Below, one piece after another: positions 15,788 to 23,679 of a DNA stretch of 39,535 nt; the stretch's first letter is position 1, and each line of letters opens with the position of its first letter. The translations under genes were made by a program, and so were the position numbers. This DNA is from an uncultured Acetatifactor sp. (GTDB lineage Bacteria > Bacillota > Clostridia > Lachnospirales > Lachnospiraceae), in NCBI GenBank assembly GCA_947589505.1, contig CANQCF010000008.1, positions 1-39,535 of the forward strand, in the 5' to 3' direction. The notes under the pieces are model-generated. The model did not search any database and was not told the origin of the DNA. It saw nothing but the letters and a program-made list of their open reading frames with translations.

Positions 15788-16723
15788 TTAGCGGATTAAA
15801 TACACAAAATATCCGGCGTAACCGATCAGCATCAGGATCCCGCCCAGACGTTTCAGTTTCTGATCCTTCACCACGCATAACCACAAAAATGCCACGGCGG
15901 CCACAGCTATGATGCTGTCCACCAGGAATCCCGCCGAATAAACCACCGGCGTGATCAGCGCGGTCGTGCCCACCACAAACAGGATATTGAAGATATTGCT
16001 GCCCACGATATTGCCCACGGCGATGTCCGGCTTGCCCTTGACGGCGGCCGTCACACTGGTGACAAGCTCCGGCAGGGAGGTGCCGAAAGCCACAATGGTC
16101 AGGCCGATAAAGCGCTCGCTCATGCCAAAGATCGTCGCCAGCCTCGTGGCTGCATCCACGGTGATATCACTTCCCCAGACGATCATCACCGCGCCGACGA
16201 TCACCAATAGGATCAGCTTCCACAGGGGCGACTGCTTATCCTCTTTCCGTTCCTGCTCGTCCTTGCCGCTCTTTGCCATTTTCAGCAGATAGATCAGATA
16301 GACGATCATGAACGCCCAGAGGATCCCGCCCTCCAGCCGGCTGACCTGATTGTCCATCAGTCCCAGCACCGCCAGCAGCACGGTGACAAGGATTGTAAAC
16401 GGGATCTCATACCGGACTGTGGATTTCTGGACAGGGACGACACAGATCGCCGCAGTCAGCCCCAGGATCACCAGAATGTTCATGATATTGCTTCCCACCA
16501 CATTCCCGATGGTGATCTCCGCGCTGCCCTTCACCGCCGCCGCAATGCTCACGGCCGCCTCCGGAAGGGAAGTCCCCATGGCTACGATGGTCAGGCCGAT
16601 CACCAGCTGGGGGATCCCCAGCCTGTCCGCAATGCTCGCGGCGCCGTCCACGAACCAATCCGCTCCCTTCATCAGCATGACAAAACCAACCACCAACAAT
16701 AAAAGCTGTAACAAGATCTCCAT
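15788..16723 (-). CDS. Calcium/sodium antiporter (CaCA family)
   Basis: This 311-residue protein has about ten transmembrane segments and the two internal alpha repeats of CaCA exchangers: GTSLPEAAVS with GNVVGSNIMNIL in the first half, and GTSLPELVTS with GNIVGSNIFNIL in the second. These repeats hold the acidic and asparagine residues that bind cations. It resembles YrbG-type transporters. A yybP-ykoY riboswitch precedes it, so the physiological role may be export of Mn2+ or of calcium in response to Mn2+; that is inferred from the riboswitch, not from the protein. Ribosome site AAGGAGG is well placed. Confidence 0.93.
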   Translation of the reverse strand: MEILLQLLLLVVGFVMLMKGADWFVDGAASIADRLGIPQLVIGLTIVAMGTSLPEAAVSIAAAVKGSAEITIGNVVGSNIMNILVILGLTAAICVVPVQKSTVRYEIPFTILVTVLLAVLGLMDNQVSRLEGGILWAFMIVYLIYLLKMAKSGKDEQERKEDKQSPLWKLILLVIVGAVMIVWGSDITVDAATRLATIFGMSERFIGLTIVAFGTSLPELVTSVTAAVKGKPDIAVGNIVGSNIFNILFVVGTTALITPVVYSAGFLVDSIIAVAAVAFLWLCVVKDQKLKRLGGILMLIGYAGYFVYLIR

Positions 16724-16769
16724 TTTTCCGTGCCTCCTTCTTTTCTTCAGCGCCGGATCCCGTCTTGAT

Positions 16770-16816
16770 AAAAAAATAAGACTTCCGCGCCAGTTTCAAT
16801 CAGCGCTAAAAGTCTT
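16770..16816 (-). terminator. Intrinsic terminator controlled by the yybP-ykoY riboswitch
   Basis: On the minus strand, AAGACTT followed by an AGCGC block pairs with GCGC and AAGTCTT, then ATTTTTTT. The 5' arm of this hairpin uses the same bases (16805-16812) as the 3' strand of the aptamer's closing helix, so ligand-bound aptamer and terminator exclude each other. This is the layout of an ON switch. Confidence 0.85.
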
Positions 16817-16922
16817 GTTCTTCCCCGAAATTTCGACGAAGCGTGCGACCACGACGGGTACGGCCTTACAGCCCAGAGCGCCGGGGTATGTTGATCACAC
16901 GTTGCAACTACTCCCTCTTAAC
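16805..16922 (-). ncRNA. yybP-ykoY family manganese riboswitch
   Basis: The minus strand carries the hallmark blocks in the right order: GGGAGTAG near the 5' side, ATCAACATAC in the middle and CAAGACTTTTAGC at the 3' side. A closing helix of eight pairs (with G-U pairs) joins 16915-16922 to 16805-16812. This family senses Mn2+ and usually controls efflux or homeostasis genes. The RNA starts within a few bases of the predicted transcription start and precedes a calcium/sodium antiporter gene. Confidence 0.87.
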
Positions 16923-16930
16923 TCACCGTA

Positions 16931-16959
16931 AGGATACCATCTTTTCCCGGCAAAGTCAA
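16931..16959 (-). promoter_or_regulatory. Promoter of the riboswitch-antiporter transcript
   Basis: On the minus strand, -35 TTGACT (16954-16959), a 17-base spacer and -10 TATCCT (16931-16936). Initiation near 16924 is just before the aptamer. Confidence 0.75.
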
Positions 16960-16988
16960 GCCCTCGTGATTTTCTTTCACATCTTCAC

Positions 16989-17044
16989 AACAGTTCAGCA
17001 AAGCCGCGCTTACACACCGCTTCGCGGCGTCTGACTGAACTGTT
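16989..17044. repeat. 56-bp interrupted palindrome (REP-like)
   Basis: Perfect ten-base arms AACAGTTCAG (16989-16998) and CTGAACTGTT (17035-17044) enclose a second stem of GCCGCG and CGCGGC. It lies between tRNA-Leu and the riboswitch promoter. No T-run follows on either strand, so it looks more like a mobile palindromic repeat than a terminator, although it could act as a processing or end signal for the tRNA transcript. Confidence 0.7.
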
Positions 17045-17056
17045 ACACATCTCTAA

Positions 17057-17138
17057 TGCGGAATGAGGGACTTGAACCCTCACGCCTTGCGGCACAAGAA
17101 CCTAAATCTTGCATGTCTGCCAATTCCATCAATTCCGC
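17057..17138 (-). tRNA. tRNA-Leu (anticodon UAG)
   Basis: This is an 82-base tRNA with acceptor GCGGAAT/ATTCCGC, discriminator A, anticodon loop TTTAGGT (anticodon UAG), the long variable arm of class II tRNAs, and T-loop GGTTCAAGTCC. No CCA is encoded. It is transcribed from the promoter at 17261-17290. Confidence 0.96.
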
Positions 17139-17183
17139 CCGCTGACCCGTTCCTTTTATTTTCCAAGCGATCTTACCGCAATC

Positions 17184-17241
17184 CTGACCGGGTCCCATTC
17201 TTTATTTTTCGGGGCGGACAGACCGCCCGTCGCCCGGTCAG
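17184..17241 (-). other. Nested hairpin in the tRNA-Leu leader
   Basis: Arms CTGACCGGG and CCCGGTCAG (17233-17241 and 17184-17192 on the minus strand) enclose a second stem GGGCGG/CCGCCC with a five-base loop (17212-17228). The structure lies between the promoter and the mature tRNA start, in an otherwise unexplained leader of about 115 bases. There is no terminator-like T-run. Confidence 0.5.
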
Positions 17242-17260
17242 CCTGTTTCCCGCTCCCCAC

Positions 17261-17290
17261 ATTATATCCCGCAGTCTTCTCTCCTGTCAA
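17261..17290 (-). promoter_or_regulatory. Consensus promoter of tRNA-Leu
   Basis: On the minus strand, perfect -35 TTGACA (17285-17290), an 18-base spacer and perfect -10 TATAAT (17261-17266). The TGA stop of the MATE gene lies inside the -35 hexamer. Confidence 0.88.
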
Positions 17291-18663
17291 GCCTGTTCCC
17301 CGATATGGCTGATGATCCGGCGGTTGATGCGGATCAAAAAGAAGGTGGTCATGGCAAGGCTCATGAACTCCGCTATGGGGAAGGCCCACCAGATCATGTT
17401 GACATTCCCCGAGAGGGACAAGAGGTACGCCACCGGCAGAAGCACGCAGAGCTGACGCGCCACGGAGACGATCATGCTGTAGATGCCGTTCCCCAACGCC
17501 TGGAACACGGAACCCACAACAATACAATACCCGGCAAAGAGAAAGCTCAGGCAGATCGTCCGCAGGGCAGGGACCCCCATCTCCAGAAGCTCCTGGTCCG
17601 CCTGGAAAAAGCCGATGAGCTGCGCCGGGAAGATCTCCATCACTAAGAGGCCGACGCACATGATTCCCACCGCAAAGGCGACGGCGGTCTTCATGGTGGA
17701 GATCACGCGCTCCCGCTTGCCCGCCCCGTAATTATAGGCCACAATGGGCACCATTCCGTTGTTCAACCCGAAGACCGGCATGAAGATAAAACTCTGCAGC
17801 TTGAAATAAACGCCGAACACCGTCTGGGCGCAGCCGAAGGCCTCCAGGATCAGGTTCATGCCGTAGGTCATCACGGACCCGATGGCCTGCATGACGATGG
17901 AAGGCGCTCCCACCGCGTAAATCCTGCCGATCAGGTTCAGGTTCGGCCGAAATCCCCGGAAGCTGACCTTCAGCTCCTTATTGTACCGGAAATGCAGAAA
18001 GATCGCCGTCCCCGCGGCCACCCACTGACCGCAGACCGTTGCCAGGGCCGCTCCCGCCACGCCCATTTTCGGAAAAAATCCGATCCCAAAGATCATCAGA
18101 GGATCCAGGATCAGATTGATGATGGCGCCCACGCCCTGGGTGATCATGGTGTAGAAAGTCTTTCCGGTGGACTGCAGCAGCCTCTCAAAGATCACCTGCA
18201 TAAAGACCCCCGCGCTGGCCATACAGCAGATGGAGAGGTAAGACGTCCCGTAGGCCTGCACATCCGGCACGGTGGTCTGACTCCGGAAAAAAGCGTTGCT
18301 GCCAAAGAGCCCCACCAGGAAAAACAGCACAAAACTCAGCATTTCCACAAAGACGCCGTTCGTAGACGCCTCGTTGGCCTTTTTAAATTCCTTCGCCCCC
18401 AGGGATTTCGACACGAAGGCATTCACGCCGACGGAGGTTCCCGCCGCCACGGCGATCATCAGGTTTTGAATGGGAAAGGCCAGGGATACAGCGCGCAGCG
18501 CGTACTCGTTGATCCGGGACACAAAGACGCTGTCCACGATATTATACAACGCCTGCACCAGCATGGAAGCCATCATCGGCAGCGACATGCTCAGCAAAAG
18601 CCTTCCGGTGGGCTGTACTCCCATCTTGTTTTCTTTCAGTGTCATCTCTTCCGTCTCCGCCAT
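17287..18663 (-). CDS. MATE family efflux transporter
   Basis: This 458-residue, twelve-helix membrane protein has the two-fold repeated architecture of multidrug and toxic compound extrusion transporters. Typical features are the start PMMASMLVQALYNIVDSVFVSR, then GVNAFVSKSLG, and a second-half GVVPIVAYNYGAG-like block (here NGMVPIVAYNYGAGKRERV). It probably exports cationic compounds using a Na+ or H+ gradient; the substrate is unknown. AAAGGAG precedes the start. Its stop codon forms part of the tRNA-Leu promoter. Confidence 0.94.
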   Translation of the reverse strand: MAETEEMTLKENKMGVQPTGRLLLSMSLPMMASMLVQALYNIVDSVFVSRINEYALRAVSLAFPIQNLMIAVAAGTSVGVNAFVSKSLGAKEFKKANEASTNGVFVEMLSFVLFFLVGLFGSNAFFRSQTTVPDVQAYGTSYLSICCMASAGVFMQVIFERLLQSTGKTFYTMITQGVGAIINLILDPLMIFGIGFFPKMGVAGAALATVCGQWVAAGTAIFLHFRYNKELKVSFRGFRPNLNLIGRIYAVGAPSIVMQAIGSVMTYGMNLILEAFGCAQTVFGVYFKLQSFIFMPVFGLNNGMVPIVAYNYGAGKRERVISTMKTAVAFAVGIMCVGLLVMEIFPAQLIGFFQADQELLEMGVPALRTICLSFLFAGYCIVVGSVFQALGNGIYSMIVSVARQLCVLLPVAYLLSLSGNVNMIWWAFPIAEFMSLAMTTFFLIRINRRIISHIGEQA

Positions 18664-18773
18664 TTTGCTTTCTCCTTTCCCGGTCCCAGGCCGGACTTCG
18701 TATCCAAGTGTTCCGTTATCAGTGGTCGCAGGCCTTCGTGATCCGCAGTCACAGGCGTTTCAAAATCTGCACA

Positions 18774-18822
18774 TAAAAAAATCGCTCAAGGCCGCTGTTC
18801 CCAAGCCCTCCAAGCGATTTTT
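18774..18822 (-). terminator. Intrinsic terminator of the tRNA operon
   Basis: On the minus strand, AAATCGCT and AGCGATTT close a long hairpin with further internal pairing, followed by a run of seven T. It is just downstream of tRNA-Lys and upstream of the MATE gene. Confidence 0.85.
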
Positions 18823-18827
18823 CTTCG

Positions 18828-18900
18828 TGAGGCATGGGGGATTCGAACCCCCGACAACTTGATTAAAAGTCAAGTGCTCTACCGACTGAGCTAATACCCC
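18828..18900 (-). tRNA. tRNA-Lys (anticodon UUU)
   Basis: 73 bases, anticodon loop CTTTTAA (UUU), D-arm TTAGCTCAGTCGGTAGAGC, T-loop GGTTCGAATCC, acceptor GGGGTAT/ATGCCTC with two G-U pairs, no encoded CCA. Last tRNA of the four-gene operon. Confidence 0.96.
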
Positions 18901-18939
18901 ATACAACTACATCGGTTCTGCAGACTCCCCGATTCTGAG

Positions 18940-19011
18940 CAGGGCTAGCTGGATTCGAACCAGCGACTGCAGCAGTCAAAGTGCTGTGCCTTACCGCTTG
19001 GCGATAGCCCT
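18940..19011 (-). tRNA. tRNA-Gln (anticodon UUG)
   Basis: 72 bases, anticodon loop CTTTGAC (UUG), acceptor AGGGCTA/TAGCCCT, discriminator G, T-loop GGTTCGAATCC, no encoded CCA. Confidence 0.96.
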
Positions 19012-19057
19012 CTATATGACACCAAGCGTGTCATTTAAGACACCTATCCTTGTAAAG

Positions 19058-19132
19058 GGTGGATAAAGGGATTCGAACCCTTGGCCTCCAGAGCCACAAT
19101 CTGGCGCGCTAACCAGCTGCGCTATACCCACC
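19058..19132 (-). tRNA. tRNA-His (anticodon GUG)
   Basis: 75 bases including the extra 5' G (position -1) opposite C73, which is diagnostic for tRNA-His. The anticodon loop TTGTGGC reads GUG, and the T-loop is GGTTCGAATCC. Confidence 0.96.
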
Positions 19133-19169
19133 ATATTTCATCCCGCGTACCGTTTTTCTGCGGGATTCC

Positions 19170-19243
<74 letters not shown>

Positions 19244-19247
19244 GCAA

Positions 19248-19279
19248 AAGCTTCGCCAGTCATCAAACCGACGAAGCTT
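19248..19279 (-). other. Hairpin in the leader of the tRNA operon
   Basis: AAGCTTCG and CGAAGCTT make an eight-base stem between the promoter and tRNA-Arg, ending four bases before the mature 5' end. It is probably a processing or leader structure. The few T that follow are too short for a firm terminator call. Confidence 0.5.
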
Positions 19280-19308
19280 ATTGTAACGTACTTAGAGAAA
19301 TTTGTCAA
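19280..19308 (-). promoter_or_regulatory. Promoter of the Arg-His-Gln-Lys tRNA operon
   Basis: On the minus strand, -35 TTGACA (19303-19308), a 17-base spacer and -10 TACAAT (19280-19285). Confidence 0.88.
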
Positions 19309-19349
19309 CCTATTTCCTGGTTTTTTTTGCTGTATCGTTCACTCGTCCA

Positions 19350-20876
19350 TTATAAATTCCGATTCTCCGGTTTTGCCTCCGGTCTGGCGAAACAGGTGAA
19401 CACGCTCTGTATCTTTTCTGCAGACAGTTTCGGCGTGATCAGACTGACCACCGGAACGATCACAAGTCCCGCCAGCATCGCGAACGCGCCGCAGTTGATA
19501 GGGGACTGCAATACCGCGGGAAGGGAAGCCTTCGCCAGCATATTCCAGGTCATAATCCCCACGCCAAAGATAAAGTTGACGATCACGGAAAGCTTCGTCA
19601 CACCCTTCCAGTACAGGCTGTAAATAAACGGCGCCAGGAACGCCCCTGCCAGCGCGCCCCAGGAAATTCCCATCAGCTGTGCGATGAAGGTCACGCTGCT
19701 CTTGTACTGAACAACAGCGATCACGGCGGAAATCACAATAAACACCACGATGAACGCCCGCATGATCAATACCTGCTTTTTCTCGTCCATCTTCTTTACG
19801 ATCGTGCCCTTGATCAGATCCAGGGTCAGGGTGGAGCTGGAAGCCAGCACCAGGGAGGACAGGGTGGACATGGAGGCGGAAAGCACCAGGATCACCACCA
19901 CCGCGATCAGGAAGGGCGAAAGTTTCTCGATCATGGCCGGAATGATGGCGTCGTAACCCGTCGCCGCCACGTCGATATCGTAGAGTCTTCCGAAACCGCC
20001 CAGGAAGTAACAGCCGCCGGCCACCACGATGGCGAACACAGTGGAGATGATCGTCCCCTTGCGGATCGCTTCCTCGTTCCTGATGGCATAAAACTTCTGC
20101 ACCATCTGGGGAAGGCCCCAGGTTCCAAGGGAGGTCAGGATCACGACGCAGAGCAGGTCAAAGGGAGCCGGTCCAAAGAAGGACGCGAACGCGCCGGGCA
20201 TCGCGGAGGCGGACGCATCCTCTACCAGGGCAAGCTTCTGATACGCCTCCATAAACCCTCCCTGGCTCGCCAGGACAGCCCAGATCACCGCCACGATACC
20301 GATCAGCATGACGATTCCCTGAATGAAATCATTGATGGCCGTGGCCATATATCCCCCCGCGATCACATAGATGCCGGTGAGAACCGCCATCGCCACGATA
20401 CACACGGTGTAATCCAGGTCAAAGGCCATGCCGAACAGCCGGGACAGGCCGTTATACAGGGACGCCGTGTAGGGGATCAAAAAGATGAACACGATAATGG
20501 AGGCCACAATCTTTAACATACTGGAGTCAAACCTTGCGCCGAAGAACTCCGGCATGGTCTTGCTCTCCAAATGACGGGTCATGATCCGGGTCCGTCTTCC
20601 CAGCAGCACCCAGGCCAGCAGGGATCCGATAAAAGCGTTCCCCAGCCCGATCCAGGTGGACGCGACGCCGAACTTCCAGCCGAACTGACCGGCATAACCG
20701 ATGAAGATCACCGCCGAGAAATAGGAAGTTCCATAGGCAAACGCCGTCAGCCAGGGCCCTACGTTTCTCCCGCCCAGCACAAATCCGTTGACGTCCGTGG
20801 CGTTTTTCCGGCAGTAAATGCCCACCGCAATCATCACGCCAAAGAACAAAAGCAGCATTGCGATCTTGATAATCAT
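19350..20876 (-). CDS. Sodium:solute symporter family protein
   Basis: This 508-residue membrane protein has about thirteen helices. It has the SSS-family look: FVLGGRNVGPWLTAFAYGTSYFSAV at the N-terminus (substrate and Na+ site region), SKTMPEFFGARF, and LSASMSTLSSLVLASSS for the second Na+ site. The relative is of the proline/pantothenate symporter type; the substrate cannot be inferred. An in-frame ATG at 21029 exists, but the promoter at 20958-20986 lies inside that extension, and GAGGAG precedes the ATG at 20876, so I place the start there. Confidence 0.9.
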   Translation of the reverse strand: MIIKIAMLLLFFGVMIAVGIYCRKNATDVNGFVLGGRNVGPWLTAFAYGTSYFSAVIFIGYAGQFGWKFGVASTWIGLGNAFIGSLLAWVLLGRRTRIMTRHLESKTMPEFFGARFDSSMLKIVASIIVFIFLIPYTASLYNGLSRLFGMAFDLDYTVCIVAMAVLTGIYVIAGGYMATAINDFIQGIVMLIGIVAVIWAVLASQGGFMEAYQKLALVEDASASAMPGAFASFFGPAPFDLLCVVILTSLGTWGLPQMVQKFYAIRNEEAIRKGTIISTVFAIVVAGGCYFLGGFGRLYDIDVAATGYDAIIPAMIEKLSPFLIAVVVILVLSASMSTLSSLVLASSSTLTLDLIKGTIVKKMDEKKQVLIMRAFIVVFIVISAVIAVVQYKSSVTFIAQLMGISWGALAGAFLAPFIYSLYWKGVTKLSVIVNFIFGVGIMTWNMLAKASLPAVLQSPINCGAFAMLAGLVIVPVVSLITPKLSAEKIQSVFTCFARPEAKPENRNL

Positions 20877-20957
20877 AACTCTTCTCCTCTGATCAAAGAA
20901 TATCCGGGTGTGTTTCACACCCGAAACGCTCAAATGCTTTAACGCGTTACGCTTTAA

Positions 20958-20986
20958 ACCATAACACTTTATAGTGCTAAAGTCAA
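20958..20986 (-). promoter_or_regulatory. Promoter of the symporter gene with internal dyad
   Basis: On the minus strand, -35 TTGACT (20981-20986), a 17-base spacer and -10 TATGGT (20958-20963). The spacer carries the dyad CACT-ATAA-AGTG. In the leader, GTTTC and GAAAC flank GGGTGT. Regulation by a dimeric protein is possible but no regulator is adjacent. Confidence 0.6.
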
Positions 20987-21116
20987 CACCGACTTGCGTG
21001 CCAGCGGGCGGCGGAATTTTGGAGGGCAAAATCTTTTGATTCTAACCGCCTGTTTCAACCGTTCGACAAAATTTTGCAATTTCCATTCAAAACAGGGGCG
21101 TTTCCCGTCATTCCGA

Positions 21117-21125
21117 CATATAGTA
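21117..21125 (+). promoter_or_regulatory. Possible sporulation-type -10 of the collagen-like gene
   Basis: CATATAGTA fits the sigma-K -10 pattern CATAnnnTA and is also close to sigma-E. It lies 29 bases before the start codon, at a reasonable distance. I do not see a matching -35 at the proper spacing, and a vegetative reading (TATGGT at 21124-21129) also lacks a -35. Confidence 0.3.
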
Positions 21126-21153
21126 TGGTAAAGAGAAAAAAAGAGGGATTGTT

Positions 21154-22476
21154 ATGAACACTCCAAACTTCTTCAACAATGGCAATAACTGCTACGGCAA
21201 CCGCCCTAATTGCTCCTGCTGCCCGCCCGGGCCTCCCGGCCCTCCCGGTCCTATGGGCCCCCGCGGACCCATGGGACCCGTAGGCCCCCAGGGACTTGTA
21301 GGACCCGCCGGGCCTCAGGGTGCCGCCGGACCTATAGGGCCCCAGGGAGAACCTGGTCTCAGAGGACCTGTGGGACCGCAGGGCGAAACCGGACTCAGAG
21401 GACCCATCGGTCCTCAGGGGCCTCAGGGCGAAACCGGGCCTGTTGGACCTGCCGGACCTCAGGGACCTCAGGGCGAAACCGGGCCTGTTGGGTCTGCCGG
21501 ACCTCAGGGACCTCAGGGCGAAACCGGGCCTGTTGGGCCGGCCGGATCTCAGGGACCGCAAGGTGAGACCGGGCCTGCTGGACCCGCTGGACCCCAGGGA
21601 CCGCAAGGCGAGACTGGACCTGCTGGGCCTGCTGGACCCCAGGGACCGCAAGGTGAGACCGGGCCGGTTGGCCCCGCTGGACCCCAGGGGCCGCAAGGCG
21701 AGACTGGACCTGTTGGGCCGGCTGGACCCACCGGACCTCAGGGCGAAACCGGACCTGCCGGGCCTGCTGGACCTACCGGACCTCAGGGCGAAACCGGGCC
21801 TGCCGGGCCTACCGGACCCACCGGACCTCAGGGCGAGACTGGACCCGCCGGGCCTGCTGGACCGACTGGACCTCAGGGCGAAACCGGACCTGCCGGGCCT
21901 GCTGGTCCTACCGGACCTCAGGGCGAAACCGGGCCTGTTGGACCCACTGGCCCCACCGGGCCGCAAGGCGAAACTGGGCCTGCTGGACCCACTGGACCCC
22001 AGGGACCTCAGGGCGAAACCGGGCCTGTTGGGCCGGCCGGACCTGCCGGCGGCGTCCTGAGCTACGCGGACTTCTATGCTCTGATGCCTCCGGACAACGA
22101 GGAGTCGGTGGACCCCGGCGCAGATGTGAGCTTTCCGAATAATGGCCCCGTCAGCGCCGACGGCATCACCCGCGCCAGTGCAAGTTCCTTTACACTGGAG
22201 GATCCCGGCGTCTACCTGGTGCAGTTCCAGGTAAACACCAACCAGGCCGGACAGCTTGAACTGACCTTAAACGGTGCGCCCCTGGCATACACCGTAGTAG
22301 GCCGGGCCACCGGGACATCCCAGATTATTGAAACCGCCCTGGTGACCACTACAACCGCCGATTCGGTGCTGACCGTGAGAAATCCCGCAGATAACCCTGC
22401 CGCGCTGATCATCACACCCACCGCAGGCGGCACGGAACCGTCCTCCGCGCACCTTGTGATCGTCCGGCTGCAGTAA
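21154..22476 (+). CDS. Collagen-like protein with BclA-like C-terminal domain
   Basis: This 440-residue protein has three parts. Residues 1-25 form a short Asn/Cys-rich head with CSCCPPG. Residues 26-298 are about 91 uninterrupted Gly-X-Y triplets, dominated by GPQGETGP (about 15 GETG copies), which should form a collagen triple helix. Residues about 300-440 are a globular beta-rich domain ([13 protein letters not shown], then [19 protein letters not shown] and a final HLVIVRLQ), like the trimeric TNF-like C-terminal domain of BclA spore glycoproteins. There is no signal peptide or anchor, as expected for exosporium proteins made in the mother cell. Location on the spore surface is inferred. 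Ribosome site AGAGGGA lies upstream and a terminator follows. The long antisense ORF here is a composition artefact. Confidence 0.92.
   Translation: MNTPNFFNNGNNCYGNRPNCSCCPPGPPGPPGPMGPRGPMGPVGPQGLVGPAGPQGAAGPIGPQGEPGLRGPVGPQGETGLRGPIGPQGPQGETGPVGPAGPQGPQGETGPVGSAGPQGPQGETGPVGPAGSQGPQGETGPAGPAGPQGPQGETGPAGPAGPQGPQGETGPVGPAGPQGPQGETGPVGPAGPTGPQGETGPAGPAGPTGPQGETGPAGPTGPTGPQGETGPAGPAGPTGPQGETGPAGPAGPTGPQGETGPVGPTGPTGPQGETGPAGPTGPQGPQGETGPVGPAGPAGGVLSYADFYALMPPDNEESVDPGADVSFPNNGPVSADGITRASASSFTLEDPGVYLVQFQVNTNQAGQLELTLNGAPLAYTVVGRATGTSQIIETALVTTTTADSVLTVRNPADNPAALIITPTAGGTEPSSAHLVIVRLQ
21228..22050 (+). repeat. Intragenic Gly-X-Y repeat DNA, mostly 45-bp units
   Basis: The collagen region is built from near-identical 45-base (15-codon) units of the type [15 protein letters not shown], with a switch in the second half to [15 protein letters not shown]. 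Synonymous differences remain between units. Such DNA is prone to copy-number change, so collagen length probably varies between strains. Confidence 0.85.
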
Positions 22477-22498
22477 GATCTATCAGATAAAAGAACGA

Positions 22499-22552
22499 GG
22501 GGGCATCGCAAACCGGTTCAAACGCCGGGGAGCGATGCTCCCTGTCCTTTTC
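22499..22552 (+). terminator. Intrinsic terminator of the collagen-like gene
   Basis: GGGGGCATCGC (22499-22509) pairs with GCGATGCTCCC (22532-22542), with a second CCGG-rich inner stem, followed by TGTCCTTTTCT. Confidence 0.85.
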
Positions 22553-22652
22553 TCTCACTCCGCCGCAGAGACTTTGTCCCAGCCTATCGGATCAGCTTCA
22601 AAAAGATCAGTGCCTATGGTCAAAAATAGTTTCTTCATCACGTCAATTACCG

Positions 22653-23678
22653 TCAAAAAAGTGCTGCCTCCGATAATTGCTGACTCATAAAGCACATCAG
22701 TTTATCTTCTATATACAGTCTCATATATAACGCAGAAGCTCCTTTTTCTTCTTTAAGTCCTGTGAAGGTTGTCATTTTTGCATTTTCATAATTGACGGAA
22801 AACACAGAGTATTGCCGGTTTAACAATTTCCCGGATCTCACCCAGTCGAATTCTGCTTTTGCCTCTAATTTACGAAGCTCCGGTACATTTCTGTACCTAT
22901 TCAAGTAACATCTCTTTTCGTATGTATCCGAATAAACAATACTAGCTCTGCCGTCATAATATCTACAGTCCGTGACAAACAAACCATTGTTTTCAAACAT
23001 GTCTCGTCTGCAGATCCTTACTTTATCCTTATAATACAAGAATTTTTTTGTATCCTTAGCTCTCAGCAGATTTAATAGGGTCATTCTCTCTATTGCATTT
23101 CTGCAGCAAATCGTTTGCAGACCATAATCAATCGGGAAAGAATCCATATATAAGATCTCTGCCTGCCGGAACTTCTTTTCAATATCAGGGTTATCCATAT
23201 AGCCGTTTTTATAGATCTCATCAAAATTGAACCGGGAAAAATCTTCCGGCGTATTACACAGCCTTGATCCTGCCCCGGCCTGAGACATTTCCGAAAAATA
23301 AGTCTTATCTGAATTTAATACCTTTGCCAGATCAAACACAAAAAAGACCGGAACAGGAACATTCGCATTTGTATCTCCCTGAAACCGCGCCTCAGGATGT
23401 TTATATCCCTCATTGTGATACTGGGTGGGCGTCAGCGGCCTAAAGTAAAATCTAACGCTGGCCGTCACTCCTGAGCTTGTCATATTGATCACCTGGCGGC
23501 TTGCATTGTCATTTTTCATAAGGCTCAGCCTGTCAGCTTTAACCCGGCTGTATAAATAACCTGTCGTCAGTATGCTGACCGCATTTTCAACATCTGTATA
23601 GTGAAAAGCATGAAGCGGCCACCATTTTACGGAAGAATGATTTCTGCAGTTTTCCTGAATGATTTCTTCATATGTCAT
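22653..23678 (-). CDS. darT: DarT-like DNA ADP-ribosyltransferase toxin
   Basis: This 341-residue protein shows DarT features. FHYTDVENAVSILTTGYLYS holds the NAD-binding His26. Basic residues follow, including R61. Then comes VRFYFRPLTPTQYHNEG, and RQAEILYMDSF has a candidate catalytic Glu174. DarT toxins attach ADP-ribose from NAD+ to bases in single-stranded DNA and block replication. Target base and sequence are unknown here. It is longer than most DarT proteins I know (about 200-250 residues): residues 200-341 form an extra, unrecognised C-terminal region. The start lies one base after the antitoxin stop, so translation is coupled. The gene is AT-rich compared with its surroundings, suggesting transfer. 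No terminator is evident downstream. Confidence 0.85.
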   Translation of the reverse strand: MTYEEIIQENCRNHSSVKWWPLHAFHYTDVENAVSILTTGYLYSRVKADRLSLMKNDNASRQVINMTSSGVTASVRFYFRPLTPTQYHNEGYKHPEARFQGDTNANVPVPVFFVFDLAKVLNSDKTYFSEMSQAGAGSRLCNTPEDFSRFNFDEIYKNGYMDNPDIEKKFRQAEILYMDSFPIDYGLQTICCRNAIERMTLLNLLRAKDTKKFLYYKDKVRICRRDMFENNGLFVTDCRYYDGRASIVYSDTYEKRCYLNRYRNVPELRKLEAKAEFDWVRSGKLLNRQYSVFSVNYENAKMTTFTGLKEEKGASALYMRLYIEDKLMCFMSQQLSEAALF

Positions 23679-23679
23679 C

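Noticed and set aside
20877-21029. N-terminal extension of the sodium:solute symporter from an ATG at 21029
   Set aside because: The promoter (20958-20986) lies inside the extension, and a good ribosome site marks the start at 20876.
21055-21966. Long minus-strand ORF (303 residues, Ser/Gly/Arg-rich) opposite the collagen-like gene
   Set aside because: It mirrors the Gly-X-Y repeats, lacks a ribosome site and is explained by the composition of the repeat DNA.
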